Assembly: GCA_014055525.1 (NCBI GenBank)
Contig: WIAH01000013.1
Coordinates: 1-64,000, forward strand
Direction of reading: 5' to 3'
Origin: Nitrospira sp. CR1.3
GTDB taxonomy: Bacteria > Nitrospirota > Nitrospiria > Nitrospirales > Nitrospiraceae
DNA length: 64,000 nucleotides
Made by a program: the position numbers and the translations under genes. The notes under the pieces are model-generated. The model did not search any database. It saw nothing but the letters and a program-made list of their open reading frames with translations, and had not been told where the DNA came from. Position 1 is the first letter of the stretch, and each line of letters begins with the position of its first letter. Positions 1 to 8,246 of the stretch are shown one piece after another.

Positions 1-161
1 ACCGGTAAAGGGCATGACGACCTTGGCTGTCCCCCGGTCTCTGCGGACCTCGGCACCGTCGGCCTATCACGCCCGAGTTGATGATGCGCCGTATCATTGC
101 CGTACTCGGTCCAAGATACAAGGCACCCGCCTCCGCAAGCAATCGGGGCGGGAGCCAGTCC

Positions 162-2573
162 CTAAAAAAACCACTGCGCTCTGAAGAAGAACGACCTCGG
201 CATCCCCGCATGCGCAATCCCGAGACCGATGCTGCCCTCTCCGGAATTATAAAAGTACTTCTCGTTGAACAAGTTGATGAGATCGAAGCCGAGCAACATT
301 TTCTGATTGTCCCAGGGCAAGGGAATCACATGAGTGATCGACGCATTATAAACTGTATAGGACGGCTCATGGGTGGAATTCGTCTTCGCCCCTTCTTCCG
401 CCGTTCTGAGCCCGTAACCGTACAGCATCTGGCCTGAAATATTGGTCCGCTCCAGTAGGCGATAGTTGAGCACAGCGGAACTGGTCACGAACTGGGAGTG
501 ATCGCAGAACACACCGCCTTTTGAGTTGATATCATCGATTTCCCCCTGGTCGAGCAGGAACTGGCCGGACTGTAAGCCATAGCCTTTGCACTGGCCCCAT
601 CCCGCGTTGCCGCGGCCGGTCAACCTATCGTTGAACTTGACCGCCACCTGGCCGTCGATGCCTCGCTGCCAGCCATTCTGAAAGGAAAAGAAATTCAGCA
701 ACGGGGTGCTGCCGAATTGACCGGCATCAGACAGGTAGTGCGCGAGCTTGTAGTAGCCCGTCACCTGCAGCGTGGCATACCGGTTGATCGCATGATAGCT
801 TCCCACTTCCCAGTAGTGGGCGCGCTCCGCGCGTGGTCGGAAGCCGGTCGGGTCGTCCGGCGCAGCAGTGGTGTTCTGAGTATTGAGATTCACAAAGGCC
901 ACCTGCTCGACGTTGGGAGGGGTGAACTGCCGGCCATAGTAGGCATGGAAGACGTTTGACTGGTTGAGCTTGTAGGTCACCCCGATTTTCGGACTCACCT
1001 GCCCCTCGTTGTAGAACCCTTGTATTGCATCGCCTCGCACGCCCAGGTTGAATGTCCATTGTTCGTTCGGGGTCCACTGATCCTGGATCCACATCTCCTG
1101 TCTGGTCTGAATGTTCCGGTTGGACGCTGCTAGCGTGATGGGCAGTCCGGCCGGTGCGCCGCCGCTGGTATCGAATGCGTAGATCTGCGAGCTATTGCTC
1201 GCACTGGTGTAGTCGAATTGAAATCCTCCCTTCACTAGATGATGACTGTCGGGCACCCAGGTATGGTCAAGACGGAAGCCGCCGGAATAGGCCGTCCGCT
1301 TCTGACTCGCGGTCTGAGCGGTATTCACGTCGTCCGCATAGGCCAGCGCATTGAGAGGGTCCGTCTGGAAATCCGCCACGCCTCGTCGAAAATAGAACCC
1401 CAGGCTGAAGAAATTGCTCGCATTCACATCATGCCGCCAGACCAACTGGCTGTATTGATTGTTCTCTTTCTGGAACTGGTTGACGGACTGTGAAGTCACA
1501 GGCTCGAATCCCGCCGGGAGCAAGGCAAGGACATCGGCGTTCGCTTCCAAGTTCGGAATCGTCGGAATTTGGTACTTGGCCACCGAGCTGAGAAAGATCC
1601 AGGCGAAGTTGTTGTTGTTGTCGTGCTGATAGTCTCCTCGCAGATAGGTGTTATTCTTCTCGCTCTGATTGTGATAATTGGTCTTCCCCAGCGTCGGCGG
1701 CTCAATTCCGCGGTTCGTAGTGACATAACTGTTCATGATATAAAATCGGACTTTCTCGCCGATGGTCCCGCCATACTCGAACGAAGGGTTGACCGTTTCA
1801 TTCGAGCCGCCGAACACCTGGATCGAGCCGAATCCCGGCTTCGTGCCGCTCTTACTGGTGATGTCAACGACGACAGCCGTCTTGTTGCCATACTGGGCTT
1901 CCATGCCGCCGAGTATGATGTCCGATCGCTCCCAGGCGCGCGGCGGCACAATGTCCGCGAAAGCCCCGGTGACCGTATCAGGAATCGGAATACCGTCGAT
2001 CCGGTACTGCTGATTGGCATGATCCTGACGAATGTGGGTTTGTCTAAGCGATCCATAAACTACACTCGGGATCGTGAGCAGCACTTCTGCAACATCGTTG
2101 TTGTTGCCTCGTGGAAGGATTTCAATGTCCTTCCGGCTCAATTGGTACACGGTGCTGGAGGCCTTATATTGAATGGCCGGTAGAGGCGAGACAATCTCCA
2201 ATGCAATTTCCTTCGTGACAGACAGCGTGAGCGTCACTGGAGCCAGCTGATCGGTTCCAATCTTCACCACCACGTATTCGCTTCTATAGGTGTCCTGCAC
2301 GGCGCTGACAGAATAGGTGCCTTCCTTGGAGACTGTGACAGAGAACTCGCCCGCTTGATTCGTGACTCCCTGGGTCACGACGTTGCCTTCCTCATCACGG
2401 ACCTGCACAATCGCTTGATCAACCCGGCGAAGATCCTGATTCTGAACCGATCCGGTTAGGGTCCTCACTGCGTCATTCTCCGCCGCCAAGAGAGAGCGCC
2501 CGGTCCCTTGCACGATGACAGCACAGACAAGCGCAACGACGATATATAGAAGCATTGAAACAAGGCGTTGCAT
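162..2573 (-). CDS. TonB-dependent outer-membrane receptor with N-terminal carboxypeptidase-regulatory-like domain
   Basis: Outer-membrane active-transport receptor, about 803 residues, probably for a metal or metallophore given its neighbours. After a signal peptide (about residues 1-30) comes a carboxypeptidase-regulatory-like beta sandwich (about 35-125), then a plug domain with a YRIDGIPIP stretch, then a long beta-barrel ending in aromatic residues (AQWFF), as is typical of outer-membrane proteins. The ATG at 2573 is chosen because a perfect AGGAGG lies five bases upstream (2579-2584); a longer reading from 2645 would put non-signal-like sequence before the signal peptide. The gene upstream in the same direction encodes a small secreted DUF2946-like protein, a pairing that suggests the two act together. 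Substrate is not determinable from sequence. Confidence 0.9.
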   Translation of the reverse strand: MQRLVSMLLYIVVALVCAVIVQGTGRSLLAAENDAVRTLTGSVQNQDLRRVDQAIVQVRDEEGNVVTQGVTNQAGEFSVTVSKEGTYSVSAVQDTYRSEYVVVKIGTDQLAPVTLTLSVTKEIALEIVSPLPAIQYKASSTVYQLSRKDIEILPRGNNNDVAEVLLTIPSVVYGSLRQTHIRQDHANQQYRIDGIPIPDTVTGAFADIVPPRAWERSDIILGGMEAQYGNKTAVVVDITSKSGTKPGFGSIQVFGGSNETVNPSFEYGGTIGEKVRFYIMNSYVTTNRGIEPPTLGKTNYHNQSEKNNTYLRGDYQHDNNNNFAWIFLSSVAKYQIPTIPNLEANADVLALLPAGFEPVTSQSVNQFQKENNQYSQLVWRHDVNASNFFSLGFYFRRGVADFQTDPLNALAYADDVNTAQTASQKRTAYSGGFRLDHTWVPDSHHLVKGGFQFDYTSASNSSQIYAFDTSGGAPAGLPITLAASNRNIQTRQEMWIQDQWTPNEQWTFNLGVRGDAIQGFYNEGQVSPKIGVTYKLNQSNVFHAYYGRQFTPPNVEQVAFVNLNTQNTTAAPDDPTGFRPRAERAHYWEVGSYHAINRYATLQVTGYYKLAHYLSDAGQFGSTPLLNFFSFQNGWQRGIDGQVAVKFNDRLTGRGNAGWGQCKGYGLQSGQFLLDQGEIDDINSKGGVFCDHSQFVTSSAVLNYRLLERTNISGQMLYGYGLRTAEEGAKTNSTHEPSYTVYNASITHVIPLPWDNQKMLLGFDLINLFNEKYFYNSGEGSIGLGIAHAGMPRSFFFRAQWFF

Positions 2574-2670
2574 CGTAACCTCCTGAATCCCACGCTGATG
2601 AAGACGAATAATTGGAGAAATGGTACGCCGGTTCAGGCACACCATTCACCCCGTGCGATGACCAGCGAAT

Positions 2671-2979
2671 CTAGACTCGTGGAGGCGCTCGAGAAGGACC
2701 GACGGAGGAAAACTCAGCGGAGAGAAGGAACGATTGAGCCGGAACCTCGTAGTGACCGACCGTTTCCCAGACGGAGAAGACCGGCCCGCCAAGATCGAGA
2801 GAACCGGACGTGTGATGTTGGACCCACTGGCAGAGATCGGTATCAGAGTGTTCGTGCCCATCCGTATCAGCCGCCGCCAGTTCATGGTGCACATCCTGCG
2901 CGACCGCAAACGGGGCAATGGCGAGCAACAATAGGATGAGTCCGAGCGAGACACCGGCTTTCAACGATTTGTACGACAT
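2671..2979 (-). CDS. Small secreted DUF2946-like protein (copy C), upstream of the TonB receptor
   Basis: A roughly 100-residue protein with a signal peptide (hydrophobic stretch LGLILLLLAIAPFAVAQ), then a His/Asp-rich segment (HHELAAADTDGHEHSDTD), a CQWVQHH motif and a C-terminal PSRAPP motif. Two other proteins in the window (5462-5788 and 14428-14748) share this layout: hydrophobic N-terminus, H/D-rich centre, an [C/H]-A/Q-W-L/V segment and a terminal SR[G/A]PP. The layout resembles DUF2946-type small exported proteins, often found near TonB receptors. The His/Asp residues suggest metal binding, which is an inference. The start is uncertain: ATG at 2979 or 2994, neither with a clear ribosome binding site. 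Confidence 0.6.
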   Translation of the reverse strand: MSYKSLKAGVSLGLILLLLAIAPFAVAQDVHHELAAADTDGHEHSDTDLCQWVQHHTSGSLDLGGPVFSVWETVGHYEVPAQSFLLSAEFSSVGPSRAPPRV

Positions 2980-3156
2980 GGTGGAATGATCCATGCGGGG
3001 GCAGTGAGTATCACAATCCCCGGAATCCTGTCAAACCGCTCCAGCAAGACATCGAAATAACTCTCAACACTTCACATGGTTAGAGCACCGTCTGTAGACT
3101 TTCCTTGAGCATTTCGCTATGCTGCGTCGCTTATAACCTTGCAAAAAGGCCGGGGG

Positions 3157-4215
3157 ATGAACCGACCGCTCGACAATCAACACGTTATAGAAATCAAGGC
3201 GCTGCCTTCTCCTCGCGCCATCAAGACCAAGCTGCCGATTACCGATCAGGCCGCCGCGTTGGTGGTCGAAACCAGAGAAGCAATTCGCAGGATTCTCCAT
3301 GGAACAGACCGTGAACGTCTCTTAGTCATTGTCGGCCCCTGTTCCATTCACGACCCAGACGCGGCTTACGAATATGCCGACAAGCTGAAACCGGTGGCCG
3401 AAACCCTTCGTGACCGGCTCCTCATCGTCATGCGGACCTACTTCGAGAAGCCGCGAACGACCGTGGGATGGAAGGGACTGATCAATGATCCGCACTTGGA
3501 CGGTACCTGCGATATTGCCACCGGCATGGAATTAGCCCGCACGATTCTCCTCGAGATCAACCGTCGCGGTCTCCCCTGCGCCACTGAATTGCTTGATCCC
3601 ATCAGCCCGCAGTACATCGCCGATCTGATCAGCTGGACTGCGATCGGGGCCAGGACAACAGAAAGCCAGACTCATCGCGAAATGGCCAGCGGCGTCTCTA
3701 TGCCGGTCGGGTTCAAGAACGGCACCGAAGGCAGTCTCCAAGTGGCCATCAATGCGATGACATCGGCCCGCACACCCCATCATTTCGTCGGCATCAATGC
3801 CGATGGCCTCACATCGATCATCAAAACCATGGGCAATCCTGATCGACACATCGTGCTGCGCGGCGGCGGCGGGAAAACCAACTACGAGGCCGAGCATGTG
3901 GCGAAGGCCGAAGCGGCGGTTGCCGGAGAAGGCATTGCCCGCCCCATCATGATCGACTGCTCGCACGACAACTCCAGCAAGGATCACCGGCGTCAGGCCC
4001 TTGTCGCCCGCGAGGTTCTGCGCCAGTTCCGCGAAGGACGCCAATCCATCATGGGCCTCATGCTCGAGAGCAATCTCTTTCCCGGCCGACAATCCTGGCA
4101 GCAGGGCAAGCAACTGGCCCACGGCGTCTCCATTACTGATGCCTGCCTCGGCTGGGATGAGACGGAGTCGCTCCTCAACGAACTCGCCGAAATGATTGTC
4201 CCCAAACCCGCCTGA
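3157..4215 (+). CDS. aroG: 3-deoxy-7-phosphoheptulonate (DAHP) synthase, class I
   Basis: Catalyses condensation of phosphoenolpyruvate and erythrose-4-phosphate, the first step of the shikimate pathway. The product is 352 residues from the ATG at 3157, the usual length of the AroF/G/H family. Family signatures are visible: VGPCSIHD near residue 60, MRTYFEKPRTTVGWKGL, the GARTTESQTHRE segment, PVGFKNGTEGS, and IDCSHDNSSKDH near the metal-binding region. A TTG at 3139 is an alternative start. It is the only plus-strand gene in the first 15 kb, convergent with rpmG and divergent from the TonB-receptor operon, so it is probably unrelated to the surrounding metal genes. Confidence 0.95.
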   Translation: MNRPLDNQHVIEIKALPSPRAIKTKLPITDQAAALVVETREAIRRILHGTDRERLLVIVGPCSIHDPDAAYEYADKLKPVAETLRDRLLIVMRTYFEKPRTTVGWKGLINDPHLDGTCDIATGMELARTILLEINRRGLPCATELLDPISPQYIADLISWTAIGARTTESQTHREMASGVSMPVGFKNGTEGSLQVAINAMTSARTPHHFVGINADGLTSIIKTMGNPDRHIVLRGGGGKTNYEAEHVAKAEAAVAGEGIARPIMIDCSHDNSSKDHRRQALVAREVLRQFREGRQSIMGLMLESNLFPGRQSWQQGKQLAHGVSITDACLGWDETESLLNELAEMIVPKPA

Positions 4216-4238
4216 GCCAACGATTTCCTCTCGTCCGT

Positions 4239-4397
4239 TCATCGCTTTTCTTTATGAACGGAGCGTTTGTGGCAATACCGACAATACTTTTTCAGCTCGA
4301 TCCTGTCAGGATCGTTCTTCTTGTTTTTCGTTGTCCAATAGACCGACTTCCCCGGCGTTTCGCAGTCGGTGCAGGCCATGGCGATCACTTCACGCAT
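4239..4397 (-). CDS. rpmG: 50S ribosomal protein L33, four-cysteine form
   Basis: A 52-residue protein starting MREVIAMACTDC, matching bacterial L33. It keeps both CxxC pairs, Cys9/Cys12 and Cys39/Cys42, so it is the zinc-binding form. An AAAGGA lies about eight bases before the ATG. It is the last gene of a putative Zur-controlled operon with S14 and S18, where a cysteine-free paralogue would be the more usual companion; this makes the retained zinc site odd. It ends just before the convergent DAHP synthase gene. Confidence 0.9.
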   Translation of the reverse strand: MREVIAMACTDCETPGKSVYWTTKNKKNDPDRIELKKYCRYCHKRSVHKEKR

Positions 4398-4487
4398 GCT
4401 GAGCGTCCTTTCTCATGGCTAGATTTTCTCACAGGCCTCATTACTCCATCGGACTGAGCGAGATTACTCCGTCTTAGTCCGGCGATG

Positions 4488-4703
4488 TTACAGAGAGCTC
4501 GGACCGGCATACGGCAGGAGGGCGATATGTCGCGCCCGCTTGATCGCCAGCGCCAATTGCCGCTGGCGTCGCCGACTGTTCCCGGTTAGGCGGCGTGGTA
4601 GTATGCGGCCGCTTTCCGTGAGAAACCTTCGCAGCCATTCCACGTCCTTAAAGTCGATGGGTGTTGAATCGTCGATGCCTCTGCGCCGACGCTCAGGAAA
4701 CAT
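4488..4703 (-). CDS. rpsR: 30S ribosomal protein S18, cysteine-free form
   Basis: 71 residues matching S18: [21 protein letters not shown], followed by the conserved [29 protein letters not shown]. There is no cysteine in the protein, so it is the zinc-independent type that often replaces the cysteine-containing copy under zinc limitation. A GGAGAGG precedes the ATG, starting right at the stop of rpsN; the two genes are 12 bases apart and clearly cotranscribed. Whether the genome has a second, cysteine-containing S18 cannot be seen here. Confidence 0.92.
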   Translation of the reverse strand: MFPERRRRGIDDSTPIDFKDVEWLRRFLTESGRILPRRLTGNSRRRQRQLALAIKRARHIALLPYAGPSSL

Positions 4704-4715
4704 AAGTGTCCTCTC

Positions 4716-5021
4716 CTACCAGCTTGACTTTCGCACCCCGGGAATTTCCCCCTTGAGCGCGAGCAGCCGTAGATCAATGCGCGACATGTTGAATCGTCGT
4801 AAATACTCACGGACTCGTCCGGAGATTGCGCACCGATTCCGGAGGCGTACGGGACTGGCATTGCGCGGGAGGGCGCTCAAACCCCTCTGCGCCTGCTGCT
4901 TCTCCTCGTCGCTGCTCGTTTTGCTCTTCATGATGGCCTTCAGCCCTGCCCGCTGCTCCGCGTACTTCGCCACGAGGCGCTCGCGCTTCTCGTTTCGTAA
5001 CCGACTGCTCAACTTCGCCAT
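4716..5021 (-). CDS. rpsN: 30S ribosomal protein S14, long form without zinc motif
   Basis: 101 residues, the length of the C-minus S14 class; the short zinc-binding S14 is about 61 residues with two CxxC motifs. It contains the family core [19 protein letters not shown] and ends in [12 protein letters not shown] strong AGGAGG lies eight bases upstream of the ATG (about 5030-5036). Together with the cysteine-free S18 it supports reading this operon as a zinc-sparing ribosomal set. Confidence 0.93.
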   Translation of the reverse strand: MAKLSSRLRNEKRERLVAKYAEQRAGLKAIMKSKTSSDEEKQQAQRGLSALPRNASPVRLRNRCAISGRVREYLRRFNMSRIDLRLLALKGEIPGVRKSSW

Positions 5022-5097
5022 GCAATTTTCCTCCTTATCGGGTCGCGGCCCGTTCCCGAAGGAACATCTTCTGCCGGCTCGCCTTCACCATCGTCAC

Positions 5098-5349
5098 CTA
5101 TTGTTTGACTTCGCCTCCGGCGCCCAGTTCAGCGTAGACCGATCCCTCACATCTCCCGCGGATCGTTGATTCTCTGCGGTCATCATGATGAACCCCCATC
5201 TCCTTCGCAGCGAGAACTGCGACCTTCATCCCTTTCGTCCAGCCAAGCGGAGGCAAGCTGATCCTGCGCAGGAAACTCTGGACCATCTTCGCCTGCCTAG
5301 CTTTCCGCATGCCTCTGCATCGCTGCCTGAAATCTCCTCGCTTTCCCAT
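5098..5349 (-). CDS. Hypothetical basic 83-residue protein
   Basis: An open frame in the rpsN operon, starting MGKRGDFRQRCRGMRKARQ, rich in Arg/Lys in its first half and ending in a Gly/Glu-rich tail. The second of two tandem ATGs (5349) has a GGGGGA about five bases upstream, which favours translation. I do not recognise a family; it does not match L28, L31, L36 or bTHX. It could be a rapidly evolving or degenerate ribosomal-protein-like gene, or a chance frame in a 440-base gap. Confidence 0.3.
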   Translation of the reverse strand: MGKRGDFRQRCRGMRKARQAKMVQSFLRRISLPPLGWTKGMKVAVLAAKEMGVHHDDRRESTIRGRCEGSVYAELGAGGEVKQ

Positions 5350-5461
5350 CATCTTCCCCCTTAACTCCAGGGTCCCTCACGTTACCAGTTGTGGCGCGTG
5401 GGCGACGCCCCCAGCGCGCGCCGGATGATCCCACGGGCCAACAATGCGACAAGAAAACAGA

Positions 5462-5788
5462 TCAGCGAGTCGAAGGAGGACCGCGGGAACCGAGGGCGGA
5501 AGCAAACAGGAACGAGGAAGTCCAGACTGGTGGAATCACCACAAGAGTCCCTGGCTGGAGAGCGGAGGTGTCGACGAGCGCATCGCCGAGCAATGAGGAC
5601 CCGGCGGCCCATTCGAGCCAGGCATGGACATCGATAGCGGAATGGGAGCAGTCGCCTGCCGCCATCCCGGCATCATGATCAAGAAGGAGATAGGGTAAAG
5701 GCAGAGCCGTCAGCAGGTAGAGTCCCGCCACGAGGGCCAAGGCAAGGAGGAGCAGTGGTCGGGGCTGACTTGTCATCGGGAATTTCAC
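5462..5788 (-). CDS. Small membrane/secreted DUF2946-like protein (copy B)
   Basis: About 108 residues with an N-terminal hydrophobic segment (LLLLALALVAGLYLLTALPLP), a short acidic/His-containing middle (DHDAGMAAGDCSHSAIDVHAWLEWAAGSS) and a C-terminal SRGPP. It shares the architecture of the proteins at 2671 and 14428. The start is GTG at 5788 or ATG at 5776, with no obvious ribosome binding site. It follows the 73-residue gene by three bases and is therefore downstream of the perfect palindrome at 6059-6085. Probable role: periplasmic metal handling, inferred from context only. Confidence 0.6.
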   Translation of the reverse strand: MKFPMTSQPRPLLLLALALVAGLYLLTALPLPYLLLDHDAGMAAGDCSHSAIDVHAWLEWAAGSSLLGDALVDTSALQPGTLVVIPPVWTSSFLFASALGSRGPPSTR

Positions 5789-5791
5789 ACG

Positions 5792-6013
5792 CTACAGGAG
5801 TCGATAACCGAAGTCACACGTTAATGCGCTCTCGTCGAATTCTCGCTTTCCCAGTCCGATCCACGTTCCCTGTCGAACCGTGAAACATTGGGCACAGGTC
5901 TGGTCGTATAACGGCGACAGGCCCATGATCCAGTCGGGGGAAAACTCGCCCTGGTACTCTTGAGGCAAAAACGCTGTGAAGCCTGACTGCACCGACTGGG
6001 GTCGATCATTCAC
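5792..6013 (-). CDS. Hypothetical 73-residue protein, first gene after the Zur-like box
   Basis: Starts MNDRPQSVQSGFTAFLPQEY and contains a CAQC motif near residue 40 plus a further Cys near the C-terminus, which could coordinate metal. A GAAAGAAGGTG precedes the ATG at good distance. No family recognised. It opens the operon that includes a DUF2946-like protein and the zinc-sparing ribosomal proteins, and starts 45 bases downstream of the palindromic operator, so it is likely one of the most strongly regulated genes of the island. Confidence 0.6.
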   Translation of the reverse strand: MNDRPQSVQSGFTAFLPQEYQGEFSPDWIMGLSPLYDQTCAQCFTVRQGTWIGLGKREFDESALTCDFGYRLL

Positions 6014-6058
6014 ATTTCACCTTCTTTCCTGATGGTGCGTTCGCAATTGCTCTGATTT

Positions 6059-6085
6059 CAGTATTGCAACTTATTTGCAATACTG
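6059..6085. promoter_or_regulatory. Perfect 27-bp palindrome, probable Zur/Fur-family operator
   Basis: Two 11-base arms, CAGTATTGCAA and TTGCAATACTG, are exact reverse complements around the 5-base spacer CTTAT. The surrounding sequence is AT-rich as in a promoter. The inner core TGCAA-N5-TTGCA recurs upstream of the Fur-family gene (15163-15177). The site lies just upstream of the minus-strand operon starting at 6013, which carries zinc-sparing ribosomal proteins. Confidence 0.75.
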
Positions 6086-6153
6086 TTTTTATCTTATCCG
6101 GATCGGCGAAGAGATGCAAGCCCATGACTCTGCGCGATCAGCGACACGTCCGT

Positions 6154-7493
6154 TCATCTTGGGAAGCCGACGCTGAGGTGGATTCTCGAATATCGGCTGG
6201 CGGGCCGCTGGAACCGGATGCTGCCGGCAACTAGCGTCATCTCCACTTGACCACGCAGCCGCCATCCGGCGAACGGTGTATTCCATCCTTTCGAGCAGAA
6301 CTGTTCTGGATCAACCACCCATTCGCTGGCACGATCCACCACGACAATGTCGGCTGATGCCCCGGGGGCCAGCGTACCGCCCGGCAATCCCAACAGCCCG
6401 GCCGGCTTGCTGGTCAAACACTGCGCGGCTTGCGCCAGAGACAATGCCCCCTGATCGACGAGCCGCAGCGTCAGTGTCAACGCAGTCTCCAATCCGACAA
6501 TTCCGAAGGGAGCCCGATCCATTCCCCATTGTTTTTCATACTCGGCATGCGGCGCATGGTCGGTTGCGATGGCATCGATGGTCCCGTCTGAAAGCCCTTC
6601 GATGAGCGCGGCGCGATCCCGCTCGCTTCGCAAGGGCGGATTCATCTTGGCATTGGCTCCTTGCTCACGAATCGAATCGTCCGTCAGCGTGAAATGGTGA
6701 GGACTCGCTTCCGCAGTCACCGTCAATCCCAGTTCTTTGGCGCGCCGGACCGCCTCGACCGCGCCCTCCGTACTGACGTGCGCGACATGCAATCGTGCTC
6801 CCGTGTCCCGCGCCAGCATGATGTCTCGCCTTACCATCCGCTCCTCTGCCGCCGCGGGAATGGCTCTGAATCCTAAGGCGCGGGAGATCGGACCGTCGTT
6901 CATGCAGCCGCAGCCGGACAGCGACAGATCTTCACAATGGTCGATGACCGGGAGGTCCACCTCGACGGCCAATTGCATCGCACGACGCATCACCTGATCG
7001 TCCATGACCGGCCGTCCATCGTCTGAGACTGCCACGCAGCCGGCCTCTTTCAACGCTCGATAGTCCGCCAGTTCGCGTCCAGCGGATGCTTTCGTAATCG
7101 CCCCGATAGGATAGACGCGTACGCTGCCGGCCTCCCCTGATTTCTGACGAATCCAGTGCGTCACGATCGGGTTATCGTTGACCGGTCTGGTGTTCGGCAT
7201 ACAGCAATCGATGTGAAGCCTCCTGCCGCAGCAGCCGCCGTGCCGGTCGCAATCGTTTCTTTGTGCTCGAACCCCGGTTCACGGAGATGGACATGGAGGT
7301 CGATGAATCCCGGCAGAATGAGCAACCCTGTCGCATCAAGACATTGGGCATCACTGGGAGGAGCCAGATCCGGCGACACCACGGCTTCGATTACGCCGCC
7401 CCGAATCCAGACATCCGCCTCCCCGTTCCACCGACCCGGATCGAGCACCCAGCCTCCGGCCAGCACCAGTAGAGACGGATCGTGGCGCCCCAT
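6154..7493 (-). pseudogene. pyrC: Dihydroorotase (type I), split by a one-base frameshift
   Basis: Dihydroorotase interconverts carbamoyl-aspartate and dihydroorotate in pyrimidine synthesis. The N-terminal part (7493 down to about 7203) carries [18 protein letters not shown] with the two metal His residues. The rest, readable only in another frame, starts [11 protein letters not shown] and carries DHCED, LHVAHVST, ASPHHF and IATDHAPH. In intact homologues, the TSIA...CMPNTRP junction is continuous; here one base is missing near 7203. All metal ligands are present, so it is not a zinc-free paralogue. It is either a real inactivation, a sequencing or assembly error, or a programmed shift. The start overlaps the preceding tiny gene (TAATG). 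PyrC copies are frequent members of zinc-starvation regulons. Confidence 0.85.
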
Positions 7494-7636
7494 TAGACCA
7501 TCGCTTTAGTGGGCATGAGCCCGGCCATCGCCATGGAGCCGGCTGCGGGCATCAAGCGGTGCCCCACGGAGACCACGTCGACTACCTCGTCGCCGGCCAT
7601 CTGCACTTCGCCCACGAGGCCCATTGCGACGACCAC
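7493..7636 (-). CDS. Tiny coupled ORF (47 residues) between redoxin and dihydroorotase
   Basis: Frame encoding [18 protein letters not shown] and ending GLMPTKAMV. Its TAA stop overlaps the dihydroorotase ATG as TAATG, and a possible GTG start at 7636 has AGGA four bases upstream; ATG at 7624 or TTG at 7648 are alternatives. No family recognised. The start/stop overlap and the lack of any other gene in this 160-base gap argue for translation, but the small size keeps confidence low. Confidence 0.35.
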   Translation of the reverse strand: MVVAMGLVGEVQMAGDEVVDVVSVGHRLMPAAGSMAMAGLMPTKAMV

Positions 7637-7653
7637 TGAGTCCTGCAACTCGC

Positions 7654-8229
7654 CTAGCGGTATTTGTCCGCAGTGACGCGGGGCGTCGGGCTCGACGGCG
7701 CCTCGGTCCCTCCGATCAGCCGCTCCAGAAATCCTCCCACCTCGGCCGATCGCATTTGATCGTGCGGAATCTCGACTTGCAGAAAAATGCCGTCCCGCAA
7801 GGCGAACAGCCCGTGTGCGATGCGATGGCGGTCCTCCACGCCGACTCCGAACGCCAAAACAAAGGCCTCGCGACTTGCCGGATCCGCGCAGCAAAGGGAG
7901 TAGCCTGCGGAACGGATGTCGGGATGAAACCGGTCGACTTCCTTCCAATGTTCCTCGTGATCCGACGACACATGGACTATTCGGAGACCCGGCAGACGTC
8001 CGCGGCCGCGCTCTTCAAGATCCACGATCTGTGCGAGGCACGCATGCTTCTGAATGTTGGGCAACGTCGAGACCGCCACCAGACCTTGCCGGAGGTCAGC
8101 GGCCGTGAGCGGCTTGTCCGCCAGACGAGCGGCCGGAATGACGAATTCGGCTGCCAGTCGCTCACCGCGAACCGGAGTTCGTCCCTGTAAGTAAATGACG
8201 CCCTCCCCAAGCTGCGCCCGCCTGGTCAT
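7654..8229 (-). CDS. Thiol peroxidase (Tpx)-like redoxin with altered active site
   Basis: A 191-residue protein resembling the thioredoxin-fold Tpx family: an N-terminal hairpin, then VAVSTLPNIQKHACLAQIVDL, where the usual P-x-I-D-T-x-x-C active site appears as PNIQKHAC. The peroxidatic Cys position is kept but the conserved Thr is Lys. A second Cys pair (CC) occurs near the usual resolving region. The ATG at 8229 has a GGAGGAGGCGGAG upstream and follows the ZIP gene by 17 bases. Function may be peroxide reduction or a related redox role; the altered motif makes activity uncertain. Confidence 0.65.
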   Translation of the reverse strand: MTRRAQLGEGVIYLQGRTPVRGERLAAEFVIPAARLADKPLTAADLRQGLVAVSTLPNIQKHACLAQIVDLEERGRGRLPGLRIVHVSSDHEEHWKEVDRFHPDIRSAGYSLCCADPASREAFVLAFGVGVEDRHRIAHGLFALRDGIFLQVEIPHDQMRSAEVGGFLERLIGGTEAPSSPTPRVTADKYR

Positions 8230-8246
8230 CTCCGCCTCCTCCGTGA

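Noticed and set aside
1..161. Possible gene start at about 15 on the minus strand (AAGG before an ATG)
   Set aside because: Only five codons are inside the window; nothing can be said about the product.
5098..5352. Ribosomal protein L28, L31 or L36 in the S14/S18/L33 operon
   Set aside because: None of the frames between rpsN and the DUF2946-like gene shows the conserved sequence of these proteins.
6154..7493. Dihydroorotase as a zinc-independent paralogue
   Set aside because: All usual metal-binding His and Asp residues are present across the two frames, so there is no sequence support for zinc independence.
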